Numbered from the stretch's first letter, positions 50,106 through 59,987 are shown. The stretch is 64,000 nt of DNA from Actinomadura craniellae (GCF_003289645.1 NZ_QLYX01000007.1:124001-188000), one strand, 5' to 3'. Numbers and translations: made by a program. Notes: generated by a model from the sequence alone, not told the origin.

Positions 50106-50132
50106 TTGACCGGGGTCCCCGCCGCATAGGCT
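50106..50132 (+). promoter_or_regulatory. pafA promoter, leaderless
   Basis: TTGACC (50106-50111) and TAGGCT (50127-50132) are separated by 15 bases; the pafA GTG follows 6 bases after the -10 box. Confidence 0.55.
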
Positions 50133-50138
50133 CACGGT

Positions 50139-51497
50139 GTGGACAGGCGCATCTTCGGGCTGGAGAACGAGTACGGGGTCACCTGCACCTTCCGTGGGCA
50201 GCGGCGGTTGTCACCTGACGAGGTGGCGCGCTACCTGTTCCGCCGGGTGGTGTCATGGGGCCGAAGCAGCAACGTGTTCCTGCGCAACGGCGCGCGGCTC
50301 TACCTGGACGTGGGCAGCCACCCCGAGTACGCCACGCCCGAGTGTGACAGCGTCATCGATCTGGTGACCCATGACAAGGCGGGCGAGCGGATTCTGGAGG
50401 GGTTGCTGGTCGACGCGGAGCGACGGCTCCGCGAAGAGGGCATCGCCGGCGACATCTACCTGTTCAAGAACAACACCGACTCTGCGGGCAACTCCTACGG
50501 GTGCCACGAGAACTATCTGGTGGGCCGGCACGGAGAGTTCGGCCGGCTGGCCGACGTGCTGATCCCGTACCTGGTCACCCGGCAGATTATTTGCGGGGCG
50601 GGCAAGGTGCTGCAGACCCCGCGTGGCGCGGTGTACTGCGTGTCGCAGCGTGCCGAGCACATCTGGGAGGGGGTCTCCTCGGCGACGACCCGCTCCAGGC
50701 CGATCATCAACACCCGGGACGAGCCGCACGCGGACGCCGAGCGCTTCCGGCGGCTGCACGTGATCGTCGGTGACTCGAACATGAGCGAGACGACGATGCT
50801 GCTCAAGGTCGGTGCGACCGACCTGGTGCTGCGGATGATCGAGGCGGGCGTGGTGATGCGCGACCTGACGTTGGAGAACCCGATCCGGGCGATCCGCGAG
50901 GTGAGCCATGACATGACCGGCCGCCGTAAGGTGCGGCTGGCCAACGGCCGGGAGGCCAGCTCGCTGGACATCCAGAAGGAGTACTTCGGCCGGGCCAAGG
51001 ACTTCATCGACCGCCGTGGCGGCGACGAGGTCGTGATGCGGGTGCTGGACCTGTGGGAGCGGACCCTGCAGGCGGTGGAGAGCGGCGATCTGGACCTGGT
51101 GGCCCGTGAGATCGACTGGGTGACGAAGTACCAGCTGATCGAGCGGTACCGGCGCAAGTACGACCTGGCGCTGTCGTCGCCGCGGGTGGCGCAGCTGGAC
51201 CTGGCCTACCACGATGTCCACCGCAACCGGGGGCTGTACTACCTGCTGGAGAAGCGCGGTTCGGTGGAGCGGGTGACCCGGGATCTGGCGATCTTCGAGG
51301 CGAAGTCGCTGCCGCCGCAGACGACCCGGGCCAGGCTGCGGGGCGAGTTCATCCGGCGGGCGCAGGAGAAGCGGCGCGACTTCACCGTCGACTGGGTGCA
51401 TCTGAAGCTGAACGACCAGGCGCAGCGGACGGTGCTGTGCAAGGATCCGTTCCGGTCGGTGGACGAGCGCGTCGACAAGTTGATCGCGGGGATGTAG
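50139..51497 (+). CDS. pafA: Pup-protein ligase PafA
   Basis: PafA uses ATP to join the C-terminal Glu of Pup to lysines of target proteins. In 452 residues it shows the glutamine-synthetase-like motifs [26 protein letters not shown] and [19 protein letters not shown], and [10 protein letters not shown]. It resembles Dop but lacks the Dop insertion. It is separated from prcA by a terminator and its own leaderless promoter. Confidence 0.97.
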   Translation: MDRRIFGLENEYGVTCTFRGQRRLSPDEVARYLFRRVVSWGRSSNVFLRNGARLYLDVGSHPEYATPECDSVIDLVTHDKAGERILEGLLVDAERRLREEGIAGDIYLFKNNTDSAGNSYGCHENYLVGRHGEFGRLADVLIPYLVTRQIICGAGKVLQTPRGAVYCVSQRAEHIWEGVSSATTRSRPIINTRDEPHADAERFRRLHVIVGDSNMSETTMLLKVGATDLVLRMIEAGVVMRDLTLENPIRAIREVSHDMTGRRKVRLANGREASSLDIQKEYFGRAKDFIDRRGGDEVVMRVLDLWERTLQAVESGDLDLVAREIDWVTKYQLIERYRRKYDLALSSPRVAQLDLAYHDVHRNRGLYYLLEKRGSVERVTRDLAIFEAKSLPPQTTRARLRGEFIRRAQEKRRDFTVDWVHLKLNDQAQRTVLCKDPFRSVDERVDKLIAGM

Positions 51498-51521
51498 GTC
51501 GCGTGGGGCGGGCGGGGCGGT

Positions 51522-51527
51522 AGGGTG
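51522..51527 (+). promoter_or_regulatory. Candidate -10 box of the FKBP lipoprotein gene
   Basis: TAGGGT lies 34 bases before the ATG; the leader carries GAAGGA at 51551-51556. Confidence 0.4.
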
Positions 51528-51561
51528 AGCGCCCGGTCACGTTCCGCCCCGAAGGACTCGT

Positions 51562-52479
51562 ATGCGTCGCGGCCTCACCGTTCTCCTCCTCCTGCCGCTC
51601 TCGCTGGCCGCCTGCAGTGGCGGCGACCCGGACCTCACCGTGCGGGGCGGGTTCGGTGCCCGCGCCGACGTGGTGTTCCCCAAGGGTGAGAAGCCGGGTG
51701 ACGACCTGGCGGTGCGGACCCTGTCCGGCGGCAAGGGCGCCCGGGTGGGCAAGGGGGACCTGGTCATCGCCCACTACGCGGGCTACCGGTGGGACGACGG
51801 CGGCGCCAGCAAGCTGATCGCCTCCAGTTACGCCGGGGGGAAGCCGGGCGGGTTCCCGTCGGGGAAGCTGGTGCCGGGCCTGGAGAAGGCGCTGGCCGGG
51901 AAGAAGGTCGGCAGCCGGGTGGTGGCGGTCATTCCGCCCCGGGACGGCTATGGGGCGCAGGGCGCGGCACAACTGCAGATCACCGCGACCGATTCGCTGG
52001 TCTACGTGCTGGACGTGCTGGCCACCTACCCCAGGTCGGCGGCGGCGCAGGGCAGGGCCCAGCCGCTGGCCGATCCGGCGCTGCCCCGGGTGGGTGATGC
52101 CGCGCCCGGGCAGGCCCCGTCGGTGACGGTGCCGCGGGCCCGCCCCCCGGCGACGTTGCAGGTGCGGACCCTGGTCCAGGGGGCCGGGGCGCCGGTGGAG
52201 AAGGGGCGCCTGCTGGCGTACCAGTACACCGGGGTGCGGTGGCGGGACGGTTCGGTGTTCGACTCCTCCTGGCGTAACGGGCAGCCGTACGCGAGCGTGA
52301 TCGGCACCGGTCAGGTGATCCGGGGTCTGGACCAGGCGCTGGTGGGGCAGCGGGTGGGCAGCCGGACGCTGGTCGTGGTGCCGCCCCGGTGGGGGTACGG
52401 CGCCCAGGGGCTGGGCCAGGCGGGGATCCGGGGCACCGACACGCTGGTTTTCGTGGTGGACGTGCTGGGCGCGCACTGA
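51562..52479 (+). CDS. Lipoprotein with two FKBP-type prolyl isomerase domains
   Basis: The 305-residue protein has a signal peptide ending at the lipobox LAAC with Cys18, so it is anchored on the outer face of the membrane. Two FKBP domains follow: about residues 60-155 (VIAHYAGYRW, IPPRDGYGAQG) and about 200-305 (LAYQYTGVRW, VPPRWGYGAQG). They catalyse peptidyl-prolyl isomerisation and may help fold exported proteins. The gene is regularly found downstream of pafA in actinobacteria. Confidence 0.93.
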   Translation: MRRGLTVLLLLPLSLAACSGGDPDLTVRGGFGARADVVFPKGEKPGDDLAVRTLSGGKGARVGKGDLVIAHYAGYRWDDGGASKLIASSYAGGKPGGFPSGKLVPGLEKALAGKKVGSRVVAVIPPRDGYGAQGAAQLQITATDSLVYVLDVLATYPRSAAAQGRAQPLADPALPRVGDAAPGQAPSVTVPRARPPATLQVRTLVQGAGAPVEKGRLLAYQYTGVRWRDGSVFDSSWRNGQPYASVIGTGQVIRGLDQALVGQRVGSRTLVVVPPRWGYGAQGLGQAGIRGTDTLVFVVDVLGAH

Positions 52480-52491
52480 CCCGGCGCCGGG

Positions 52492-53574
52492 TCAGCCCAG
52501 CAGCGCGGCGGCGTGCCGGCCGGCGGCGGCCGCCGCCAGGAAGTAGGCCAGGTCCCGGTCGAGCCGGCGGCCCATGGTCGACAGCCGCACCCCCCAGTCG
52601 CGTTCGGCCGTCTGCAACGTGTCCGCCAGGCCCGTCACCGGCGTGGAGACCAGCCGGTGCCGCTCGCCGAGCGGCCGCGCCTGCTCCCGCACCCGGGCGC
52701 CGAACTCCCCGGTCAGTTCGGGTACGACCACGTCGGCGGGCGCCAGTGCGACCCGCCCGTAGGCGGTCAGGCTGTGGTGCGACACCCCGATGTGCCGTTC
52801 GCGCAGGTCTCCCTCGCTGATCCGGAGCGAGGCCACCGGGCGGCCCGACAGTACCGCGGCCGCGTTGACCGCCTCGCCCGCCGCGACGCCGGAGAACCCC
52901 CACCGGGTGCCGGTGCCCAGGTTGCCCGGCCCTTGCGCGAGGATCACTGCCTCGGCGTCCAGGACGTGCCGGGCGGCCAGCAGGCCGGTGTGCACCGTGA
53001 CGGTCTCCAGGTCGCCGCCGAACGCCTGCCCGACGGTCACGGTCGCGGCCAGCGCCCCCGCGGCCGTCAACTGGGCGATCGACATGGAGAACCAGGCCGG
53101 CAGCGCCCCGCCGTCGGGCATCACGTACACCACGCGGGTGCCGGGCCGGGCCGCCAGCAGGCCGGCCAGGATCGGCGGCAGCGCCGAGTGCAGGTCGGCG
53201 ACGATGACCGGCATGCCGGTCAGCGAGTCGGCGTCCGCCAGGGCCGGGTGGTGCGGGGAGTCCTGCTCGTCCGCGCCGAGTACCGTGGCCTGCAGCGGGG
53301 TGTAGCGGGCCTTGACCAGGTGGCCCGGGCCGGTGGGGTCGGGCGGCAGCCGGTCGGGCACCGCGACGACCATCGCGTAGCCGCCGGTGCCCAGACCCAT
53401 GGCCAGGGCGGTGGTGTTCAGCAGAACGGTGTCGCCGGGTTCGGGGCGGCCGACCAGGGCGGGGTAGGCCAGTGCCCGGCAGGTGCCCTCGCCGTCGACG
53501 GCCGTGTCCAGTTCGATCGCTCCGGGCCATTCGCGTCGAACGGCCGCCACGGTGCCTTTTCGCCATCGGATCAC
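52492..53574 (-). CDS. DUF3866 family protein
   Basis: The 360-residue protein starts MIRWRKGTVAAVRREWPGA and contains GHLVKARYTPLQ and ILAQGPGNLGTGTRWGFSG, characteristic of DUF3866. Its function is unknown; the Gly-rich blocks could bind a nucleotide (inference). GTG 53574 is chosen because a TACCGT box lies exactly 7 bases upstream, although the frame remains open much further. It is divergent from pafB and convergent with the FKBP gene. Confidence 0.87.
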   Translation of the reverse strand: MIRWRKGTVAAVRREWPGAIELDTAVDGEGTCRALAYPALVGRPEPGDTVLLNTTALAMGLGTGGYAMVVAVPDRLPPDPTGPGHLVKARYTPLQATVLGADEQDSPHHPALADADSLTGMPVIVADLHSALPPILAGLLAARPGTRVVYVMPDGGALPAWFSMSIAQLTAAGALAATVTVGQAFGGDLETVTVHTGLLAARHVLDAEAVILAQGPGNLGTGTRWGFSGVAAGEAVNAAAVLSGRPVASLRISEGDLRERHIGVSHHSLTAYGRVALAPADVVVPELTGEFGARVREQARPLGERHRLVSTPVTGLADTLQTAERDWGVRLSTMGRRLDRDLAYFLAAAAAGRHAAALLG

Positions 53575-53581
53575 ACCGGAA

Positions 53582-53587
53582 ACGGTA
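53582..53587 (-). promoter_or_regulatory. -10 box TACCGT, leaderless DUF3866 gene
   Basis: TACCGT on the minus strand is followed by 7 bases and GTG 53574. Confidence 0.5.
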
Positions 53588-53637
53588 GCGTCGTGATCGG
53601 TGTCGGAGCGTCCCTTCGAAGGAGAGGTGGTGTCGGG

Positions 53638-54582
53638 ATGTCGCGGCGCAAGACCGAGCGCCTGCTGAATCTGGTGGTGTGCCTGCTGGCCACCCGGCGC
53701 TTCCTGACGGCCGAGCAGATCCGCCAGGCCGTCCCCGGGTACCCGGGCGGCGACGAGGCGTTCAAGCGGATGTTCGAGCGCGACAAGGAAGAGTTGCGCG
53801 AGCTCGGCGTTCCCTTGGAGGTCGGCGCCGATGGCGAGGAGGACGTCGGCTACCGGATTCCGCGGCAGGCTTACGAGCTGCCCGAGCTGCACCTGACCCC
53901 GGACGAGGCCGCGGTACTGGGCCTGGCCGCCCGGGTGTGGCAGCGGGCCAGCATGGCCGAGGCGGCGTCGGGGGCGCTGCTGAAGCTGCGCGCGGCGGGC
54001 GTCGACACCGACGGCGCGGCGGGGCTGGGCATCGAACCGCGGGTCGACACCGACGAGCCGGCCTTCCCGGTGCTGTGGCAGGCGGTCCGCGACGGCCGGG
54101 CGGTGACCTTCGACTACCAGGGGATCGGCCGGACCGCCGCGCAGCGCCGCCGGCTGGAGCCCTGGGGCGTGGTCAGCCGGCGTGGCCGGTGGTATGTGGT
54201 GGGCCACGACCGCGACCGCGGTGAGACCCGGGTGTTCCGGCTCAGCCGGATCAAGGGCGAGGTGACGCCGGCGGGCCCGCCGGGCGAGGTGCGGGTGCCG
54301 CCCGGGGTGGACGTGCGCGGGCTGGCCTTCGACTGGGGCGAGCCGCCCGCCGAGGAACGGTCCGCGACCGTACGGCTGCGCACCGGCGCGGCCCAGGGGG
54401 TGCGGCGGTGGGCGCACGGGGTGCGGCCGGCCGGCGACGGCTGGGACGAGGGCACCCTGCGGTTCCGTGACGTCGACCGGTTCGCCCCGTACCTGGCCAG
54501 GTTCGCCGCCGACGTCGTCGTCCTGGACCCGCCGGACCTGCGCGAGGCCGTGATCCGGCAGCTGAAGGGAGTGCTGGCGTGA
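53638..54582 (+). CDS. pafB: WYL-domain transcriptional regulator PafB
   Basis: PafB and PafC form the heterodimer that activates the LexA-independent DNA-damage response in mycobacteria. The 314-residue protein has an N-terminal winged helix (RFLTAEQIRQAVPGY) and a WYL domain (VTFDYQG, RGRWYVVGHDRDR) followed by a C-terminal extension. ATG 53638 has AAGGAGAGG about 10 bases upstream. The stop overlaps the pafC start. Confidence 0.93.
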   Translation: MSRRKTERLLNLVVCLLATRRFLTAEQIRQAVPGYPGGDEAFKRMFERDKEELRELGVPLEVGADGEEDVGYRIPRQAYELPELHLTPDEAAVLGLAARVWQRASMAEAASGALLKLRAAGVDTDGAAGLGIEPRVDTDEPAFPVLWQAVRDGRAVTFDYQGIGRTAAQRRRLEPWGVVSRRGRWYVVGHDRDRGETRVFRLSRIKGEVTPAGPPGEVRVPPGVDVRGLAFDWGEPPAEERSATVRLRTGAAQGVRRWAHGVRPAGDGWDEGTLRFRDVDRFAPYLARFAADVVVLDPPDLREAVIRQLKGVLA

Positions 54583-55550
54583 GCACGACGTCGACCGACC
54601 GGCTGGCCCGGCTGCTGGCCCTGGTCCCGTATGTGGTGAGCCGCGACGCGGTGGCGCTGGACCAGGCGGCCGCGGACTTCGGGATCAGCGAGAAGCAGCT
54701 CATCGACGACCTGAACCTGCTGTGGTGCGTGGAGTTGCGGGCGCCCGACCCGTACTGCCCGATCGACCTGTCCTACGAGGGCGGCGAGATCACCGTCGCC
54801 GAGGCCGAGTCGATCGCCCGCCCGCTGCGGCTGAAGGTGGACGAGGCCAGCGCGCTGCTGGTGGCGCTGCGGATGCTGGCGGACATTCCCGACCTGGAGG
54901 ACCGCGACGCGCTCAGCCGGGTGATCGCCAAGCTGGAGAGCGCGGCCGGCGGGGTGGCGGTGGCGGTGAGCAGCCAGCTGGCGGTGCACCTGGACGCGCG
55001 CGGCGACACGGTGAACCGGGTCCGGGAGGCGGTGGCCCGACGGCGGCGCGTGCACCTGACCTACTACGTGCCCGGCCGGGACGAGAACACCGAACGCGAC
55101 GTCGACCCGATGCGACTGCTGTTCGTCGACGGGCTGCCCTACCTGGAGGGGTGGTGCCGCCGGGCCGAGGCGGTGCGGCTGTTCCGGGTCGACCGGATCA
55201 TCCAGTTGACCCTCCTGGACCTGCCCGCGGAGGTGCCCGAGGACGCCGAGCCGATCGACGTGGACGCGGGCCTGTTCCGTCCCGGCCCGGGCGATGTGCG
55301 GGTGACGCTGGAACTCACCCCCGCCGGGCGGTGGGTCCCCGACTACCACCCCTGCGACGAGATCGAGGAGCTGGGAGAGGGGCGGCTGCGGGTGGTGCTG
55401 CGCACCCGCGACACCCGTTGGGTGCGGGGGTTGGCGCTACGGCTGGGCGACCAGGGCCGGGTGGTCGGCCCGCCTGAGCTGGCCGAGCGCGTCCGCGCGG
55501 ACGCCGCCCGCGCCCTCGCCCAGTACGAGGAGGCGCCGGACGGCGGCTGA
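54579..55550 (+). CDS. pafC: WYL-domain transcriptional regulator PafC
   Basis: A 323-residue partner of PafB with a winged-helix start (LARLLALVPYVVSRDAVALDQ) and a WYL domain (HLTYYVPGRDEN, LPYLEGWCRRAEAVRLFRVDR). Its GTG overlaps the pafB TGA (GTGA), so equal amounts are likely. The pair sits between the Pup ligase region and tatA, its usual place in actinobacteria. Confidence 0.93.
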   Translation: MSTTSTDRLARLLALVPYVVSRDAVALDQAAADFGISEKQLIDDLNLLWCVELRAPDPYCPIDLSYEGGEITVAEAESIARPLRLKVDEASALLVALRMLADIPDLEDRDALSRVIAKLESAAGGVAVAVSSQLAVHLDARGDTVNRVREAVARRRRVHLTYYVPGRDENTERDVDPMRLLFVDGLPYLEGWCRRAEAVRLFRVDRIIQLTLLDLPAEVPEDAEPIDVDAGLFRPGPGDVRVTLELTPAGRWVPDYHPCDEIEELGEGRLRVVLRTRDTRWVRGLALRLGDQGRVVGPPELAERVRADAARALAQYEEAPDGG

Positions 55551-55588
55551 CCGCCGGACGGCGGCTACCGGACGGGCGGGACGTTCGC

Positions 55589-55594
55589 TACGGT
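55589..55594 (+). promoter_or_regulatory. -10 box TACGGT, leaderless small membrane protein gene
   Basis: TACGGT is followed by 7 bases and GTG 55602. Confidence 0.45.
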
Positions 55595-55601
55595 GGCGGG
55601 T

Positions 55602-55823
55602 GTGTGGTGGGTTCAGGTTGCGGTGGCCGCGGGGTTCCTCGGCCTTGCCGTCCTGGCGTTCTGCGCGGTCAGGCTGTTCCGCGCCGTCGGGAGGCTGGGC
55701 CGTGAACTGGAGCGGACCCGCCGGAGGCTGGAACCGAAACAACGGGCCCTTCGGGGTGAATTTCGGACATTGCAGGACGGCCAGGACTACACAGGTCCTC
55801 GGGGCGGCGTACGATCGACCTGA
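55602..55823 (+). CDS. Small single-span membrane protein
   Basis: The 73-residue product has one hydrophobic helix (about residues 3-27) and a basic, helical cytoplasmic tail (RLGRELERTRRRLEPKQRAL). I know no function; similar short proteins stand before tatA in related genomes. GTG 55602 is preferred because of the box 7 bases before it; an in-frame GTG at 55593 overlaps that box. Confidence 0.65.
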   Translation: MWWVQVAVAAGFLGLAVLAFCAVRLFRAVGRLGRELERTRRRLEPKQRALRGEFRTLQDGQDYTGPRGGVRST

Positions 55824-55848
55824 ATAATTCCTGTTGAAGAGGGTGGAC

Positions 55849-56154
55849 ATGCCTAGTATCGGTGGCTCGGAGATGCTCATCGTCCTGCTGGTCGTCCTGC
55901 TGCTGTTCGGCTCGGCGAAGCTACCGCAGCTGGCCCGCTCGCTGGGCAAGTCGGCGCGCATCCTGAAGGCCGAGACCAAGGGCCTGCACAGCGATGACGA
56001 CCAGCCGGCCCAGCCTTCCCAGGCCCAGGCCCAGGCCCCGCAGCAGCAGCAGGCTCCGCAGCAGCAGCCGCAGCCCTACCAGCAGGGTCAGCTGCCGTCC
56101 GGTGAGCCGATCCAGGGGGTGCCGGTCTCCGACCCCAACCGCCGTTCCTCCTGA
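55849..56154 (+). CDS. tatA: Twin-arginine translocase subunit TatA
   Basis: TatA oligomerises to open the pore for folded proteins. The 101-residue product has the transmembrane helix [22 protein letters not shown] followed, as usual, by an amphipathic helix ([16 protein letters not shown]). The tail (about residues 55-85) is a low-complexity Gln/Pro/Ala run. ATG 55849 has AGAGGG 5 bases upstream; an upstream in-frame TTG is not needed. tatC follows after 33 bases. Confidence 0.94.
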   Translation: MPSIGGSEMLIVLLVVLLLFGSAKLPQLARSLGKSARILKAETKGLHSDDDQPAQPSQAQAQAPQQQQAPQQQPQPYQQGQLPSGEPIQGVPVSDPNRRSS

Positions 56155-56187
56155 CCCCCAGTCCCCCACGAGGTCCGAGCCCAGACG

Positions 56188-57051
56188 ATGAAGCGGACAC
56201 AGCGGCAGACCGACTCCGAGGGCCGGATGCCGCTCATGGAGCACCTCCGTGAGCTGCGCAACCGGTTGATCAAGGCCATGCTCGGCCTGCTGATCGGCAC
56301 GATCATCGGCTGGTTGGTCTTCCAGCCCGTCTGGGACTTCCTCAAGGAGCCCTACTGCGCCCTGCCCCAGTCGCAGGCGCTGGAGAAGGGCCAGTGCAGC
56401 CTGGTGGTGAACGGGATCTTCTCCTCGTTCTTCCTGCGGCTGAAGATCGCGTTCATCCTCGGGCTGGTCGTCTCCTCGCCGGTCTGGCTGTACCAGCTGT
56501 GGGCGTTCGTCGCCCCGGGGCTGTACCGCAAGGAGCGGCGCTGGACGTATGTCTTCCTGAGCGCGGCGGTGCCGCTGTTCCTGGTCGGCGCCGCGCTGGC
56601 GTACGTGACCGTCGACCGGGGCCTGGCGCTGTTCCTGGGGTTCACCCCCGATGACGTGGCGGCGCTGATCACCGTCGACCACTACGTCGGCTACATGCTG
56701 GCCATGCTGCTGGTCTTCGGGATGACGTTCGAACTGCCGCTGTTCGTGGTGATCCTCAACCTGGCCGGTGTGCTCACCTCCGAGCGGATCCGCAAGTCCC
56801 AGCGGATGAGCATCTTCGGGATCTTCGTGTTCGCCGCGGTGGCCACCCCCAGCGCCGACCCGTTCACCATGATGGCGCTGGCCCTGCCCACCGTGGTGCT
56901 GTTCGAGGCCTCGGTGCTGCTGGCGATCTTCAACGACCGCCGCCGGTCCCGCCGGCCCGACCCGCACGCCGAGCTGGCTGACGACGAGGCCGCCCCGCTG
57001 GACCTGGAGCAGATCGACGCCGAGCTGGAGCGGGGCGACCGTACCCGCTGA
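56188..57051 (+). CDS. tatC: Twin-arginine translocase subunit TatC
   Basis: TatC is the receptor for twin-arginine signal peptides. The 287-residue protein has six predicted membrane helices, the N-terminal consensus EGRMPLMEHLRELRNRLIKA, and FELPLFVVILNLAGV. The acidic C-terminus is longer than in Escherichia coli. It is in one operon with tatA. No tatB is next to it. Confidence 0.95.
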   Translation: MKRTQRQTDSEGRMPLMEHLRELRNRLIKAMLGLLIGTIIGWLVFQPVWDFLKEPYCALPQSQALEKGQCSLVVNGIFSSFFLRLKIAFILGLVVSSPVWLYQLWAFVAPGLYRKERRWTYVFLSAAVPLFLVGAALAYVTVDRGLALFLGFTPDDVAALITVDHYVGYMLAMLLVFGMTFELPLFVVILNLAGVLTSERIRKSQRMSIFGIFVFAAVATPSADPFTMMALALPTVVLFEASVLLAIFNDRRRSRRPDPHAELADDEAAPLDLEQIDAELERGDRTR

Positions 57052-57092
57052 ACAGGCGGCGGAACTGATTCGGAAACGCCCGCCGCCGACCG

Positions 57093-57098
57093 TAGGCT
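57093..57098 (+). promoter_or_regulatory. -10 box TAGGCT, leaderless helY
   Basis: TAGGCT is followed by 6 bases and the helY ATG. Confidence 0.5.
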
Positions 57099-57104
57099 CG
57101 TGCC

Positions 57105-59834
57105 ATGACCACCCCCGCCGAGCGGTACGCCGCGCACCGGCAGCGCACCAGGGACCAGGGGCCCGCCCTGATCGACTTCAAGGGCCTCTACGACTTCGAC
57201 CTGGACCCGTTCCAGATCAAGGCATGCCAGGCGCTGGAGCACGGCCAGGGCGTCCTCGTCGCCGCCCCGACCGGGTCCGGAAAGACGGTGGTGGGGGAGT
57301 TTGCCGTCCACCTGGCGCTGGCCGGCCGCAGCAAGTGCTTCTACACCACGCCGATCAAGGCGCTGTCCAACCAGAAGTACGCCGACCTGGTCCGCCGGTA
57401 CGGGCCCGACCAGGTCGGGCTGCTCACCGGTGACAACAGCGTCAACGGGGAGGCCCCGATCGTCGTGATGACGACCGAGGTGCTGCGCAACATGCTCTAC
57501 GCCGGTTCGTCGACCCTGGAGGGTCTGGCGTTCGTGGTGATGGACGAGGTCCACTACCTGGCCGACCGGTTCCGCGGCGCCGTCTGGGAAGAGGTGATCA
57601 TCCACGTTCCGGACTCGGTCCAGATCGTGGCGCTGTCGGCGACGGTGAGCAACGCCGAGGAGTTCGGTGAGTGGCTGCAGGCGGTCCGCGGCGACACCGC
57701 CGTGATCGTCGACGAGCACCGGCCGGTGCCGCTGTGGCAGCACATGATGGTCGGCACCCGGCTGTACGACCTGTTCATCGACGACGAGCACGCCAAGGTC
57801 AACCCCGAGCTGCGCCGGATCTCCCTGGAGGAGGTGCGGCGCGCCAAGGTCAACCAGGGCCGGCGGACCGGCCGGCGGCGTGCCCCCCGGCCGGCCCGGT
57901 TCCGGCCGCCCGCCCGCCCCGATGTGATCGAGCGGCTCGACCGGGCCGGGCTGCTGCCCGCCATCACGTTCATCTTCAGCCGGGCGGGCTGTGACGCGGC
58001 GGTCATGCAGTGCCTGTACGCGGGGCTGCGGCTGACCTCCCGGGAGGAGGCCGAGGAGATCCGGGCGCACGCCGAACTGCGCACCGCCGACATCTCCGCC
58101 GAGGACCTGCGCGTGCTCGGCTACGACGAGTGGCTGGCCGGGCTGGAGCGGGGCATCGCCGCCCACCACGCCGGGATGCTGCCCACCTTCAAGGAGGTGG
58201 TGGAGGAGCTGTTCACCCGGGGGCTGATCAAAGCGGTGTTCGCCACCGAGACGCTGGCGCTCGGCATCAACATGCCGGCGCGCACCGTGGTGATCGAGAA
58301 GCTCGACAAGTGGAACGGCGAGGCGCACACCGACCTGACCCCGGGGGAGTACACCCAGCTGACCGGGCGGGCCGGGCGGCGCGGCATCGACGTGGAGGGC
58401 CATGCCGTGGTGCTGTGGGCGCCCGGCGTGGACCCGGGGTCGGTGGCCGGGCTGGCCGGTACCCGCACCTACCCGCTCAACTCCAGCTTCCGGCCGTCCT
58501 ACAACATGGCGGTCAACCTGGTGGGTGCGGTGGGCGCCGAACGGGCCCGCACCCTGCTGGAGGAGTCGTTCGCGCAGTTCCAGGCCGACCGTGCGGTGGT
58601 CGGCCTGGCCCGCCAGCTCCGCAAGAGCGAGGAGGCGCTGGAGGGGTATGCCGAGGCGGCCACCTGCCATCTCGGTGACTTCATGGAGTACGCGGGGTTG
58701 CGCCGGCGGCTGTCGGACCGGGAGGCCGAGCTGGCCCGGGAACGCTCCTCGGTGCGCCGGGCCGAGGCCGCCCGGTCGCTGGAACGGCTGCGCCCCGGTG
58801 ATGTGATCGTCGTGCCGGGCGGGCGCCGCACCGGCGCCGCCGTGGTGATCGACCCCGGGCTGGCGCATCGTTCCGACGGGCCCGCACCGCTGGTACTGAC
58901 GATCAACCGGCAGGTCAAGCGGCTGTCGGTGCTGGACTTCCCGACCCCCGTGGAGCCCGTCGAGAAGATCCGCATCCCCAAGTCGTTCAGTTCCCGGTCC
59001 CCGCAGCACCGCCGCGACCTGGCCGCCACGCTCCGCAACAAGCTCGGCGACGACCCGGAGGGCCGCCCGCCGGGCCGGGGCCGGGGTGGGCCGCAGGCCG
59101 AGGACGCCGAGATCGCCCGGCTGCGCCGGGAACTGCGCGAGCACCCCTGCCACGGGTGCGCCGATCGCGAGGAGCACGCCCGCTGGGCCGAGCGGTACTT
59201 CCGGCTGGAGCGCGAGGCCGCGGGGCTGCGCCGCCGGGTCGAGAGCCGCTCCCAGGTGATCGCCCGTACCTTTGACCGGGTCTGCGGGGTGCTGGAGCAG
59301 CTGGGCTACCTGGCCGGCGACACCGTCACCGACGAGGGGCGGCGGCTGGGCCGCATCTACAACGAGCTGGACCTGCTGACGGCGGAGAGCCTGCGCGCCG
59401 GCGTCTGGGAGGACCTCGACCCGGCCGAGCTGGCGGCGTGCGTGTCCGCGTTGGTGTACGAGTCGCGGCAGCCCGATGACGCCGCTCCGCCCAAGACCCC
59501 CAGCGGCCAGGCGCAGCAGGCGCTGGCCGCGATGGTCCGGCTGTGGGGCGAGCTCGACGCGGTGGAGAAGGACAACCGGGTGTCGTTCCTGCGCGAACCG
59601 GATCTGGGCTTCGCGTGGTCGGCGTTCCGCTGGGCCCGGGGGCACCAGCTCGACGCGGTGCTCAGCGAGACGGGCATGACCGCGGGCGACTTCGTCCGGG
59701 CGGTCAAGCAGCTGCTGGACCTGCTTGGCCAGGTGGCGGACGCCGCCCCGGCCGGCAGCGGGATCAGGGGCACCGCACGCCAGGCGATGGACGCGATGCG
59801 CCGCGGTGTGGTGGCGTACAGCTCGGTGAGCTGA
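57105..59834 (+). CDS. helY: DExH-box helicase HelY (Ski2/Mtr4-like)
   Basis: A 909-residue superfamily-2 helicase related to the eukaryotic Ski2/Mtr4 RNA helicases. Motifs: Walker A APTGSGKTVVGE, DEVHYL, SAT in ALSATVSN, ALGINMPART and the arginine motif QLTGRAGRRG. A long C-terminal part (about residues 520-909) holds the arch/helical domains with a CHGCADREEHA pair of cysteines. It probably acts on structured RNA. The gene sits directly after tatC, as in many actinobacteria. Confidence 0.93.
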   Translation: MTTPAERYAAHRQRTRDQGPALIDFKGLYDFDLDPFQIKACQALEHGQGVLVAAPTGSGKTVVGEFAVHLALAGRSKCFYTTPIKALSNQKYADLVRRYGPDQVGLLTGDNSVNGEAPIVVMTTEVLRNMLYAGSSTLEGLAFVVMDEVHYLADRFRGAVWEEVIIHVPDSVQIVALSATVSNAEEFGEWLQAVRGDTAVIVDEHRPVPLWQHMMVGTRLYDLFIDDEHAKVNPELRRISLEEVRRAKVNQGRRTGRRRAPRPARFRPPARPDVIERLDRAGLLPAITFIFSRAGCDAAVMQCLYAGLRLTSREEAEEIRAHAELRTADISAEDLRVLGYDEWLAGLERGIAAHHAGMLPTFKEVVEELFTRGLIKAVFATETLALGINMPARTVVIEKLDKWNGEAHTDLTPGEYTQLTGRAGRRGIDVEGHAVVLWAPGVDPGSVAGLAGTRTYPLNSSFRPSYNMAVNLVGAVGAERARTLLEESFAQFQADRAVVGLARQLRKSEEALEGYAEAATCHLGDFMEYAGLRRRLSDREAELARERSSVRRAEAARSLERLRPGDVIVVPGGRRTGAAVVIDPGLAHRSDGPAPLVLTINRQVKRLSVLDFPTPVEPVEKIRIPKSFSSRSPQHRRDLAATLRNKLGDDPEGRPPGRGRGGPQAEDAEIARLRRELREHPCHGCADREEHARWAERYFRLEREAAGLRRRVESRSQVIARTFDRVCGVLEQLGYLAGDTVTDEGRRLGRIYNELDLLTAESLRAGVWEDLDPAELAACVSALVYESRQPDDAAPPKTPSGQAQQALAAMVRLWGELDAVEKDNRVSFLREPDLGFAWSAFRWARGHQLDAVLSETGMTAGDFVRAVKQLLDLLGQVADAAPAGSGIRGTARQAMDAMRRGVVAYSSVS

Positions 59835-59987
59835 CCGCGGCCTCATCCAGTTCAACCGTCAATTTACTATGTAAAGGCCGCAGGTCGGAGTACTTTTTCG
59901 TTTGACCTTCGATCTTAGGGACATCCCGGGGATGCGCTCTTAGGGGGAGACCCCGGAGCCACCCCCTGACCCTTTCCGGAGGTTCCC

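Noticed and set aside
53575-53637. PafBC binding motif (TTGTCRGTG-N8-TAnnnT) near pafB
   Set aside because: No match was found here or at other promoters examined in the window.
56691-59855. Long minus-strand frame opposite helY and tatC
   Set aside because: HelY motifs are intact on the plus strand; the antisense product shows no domain.
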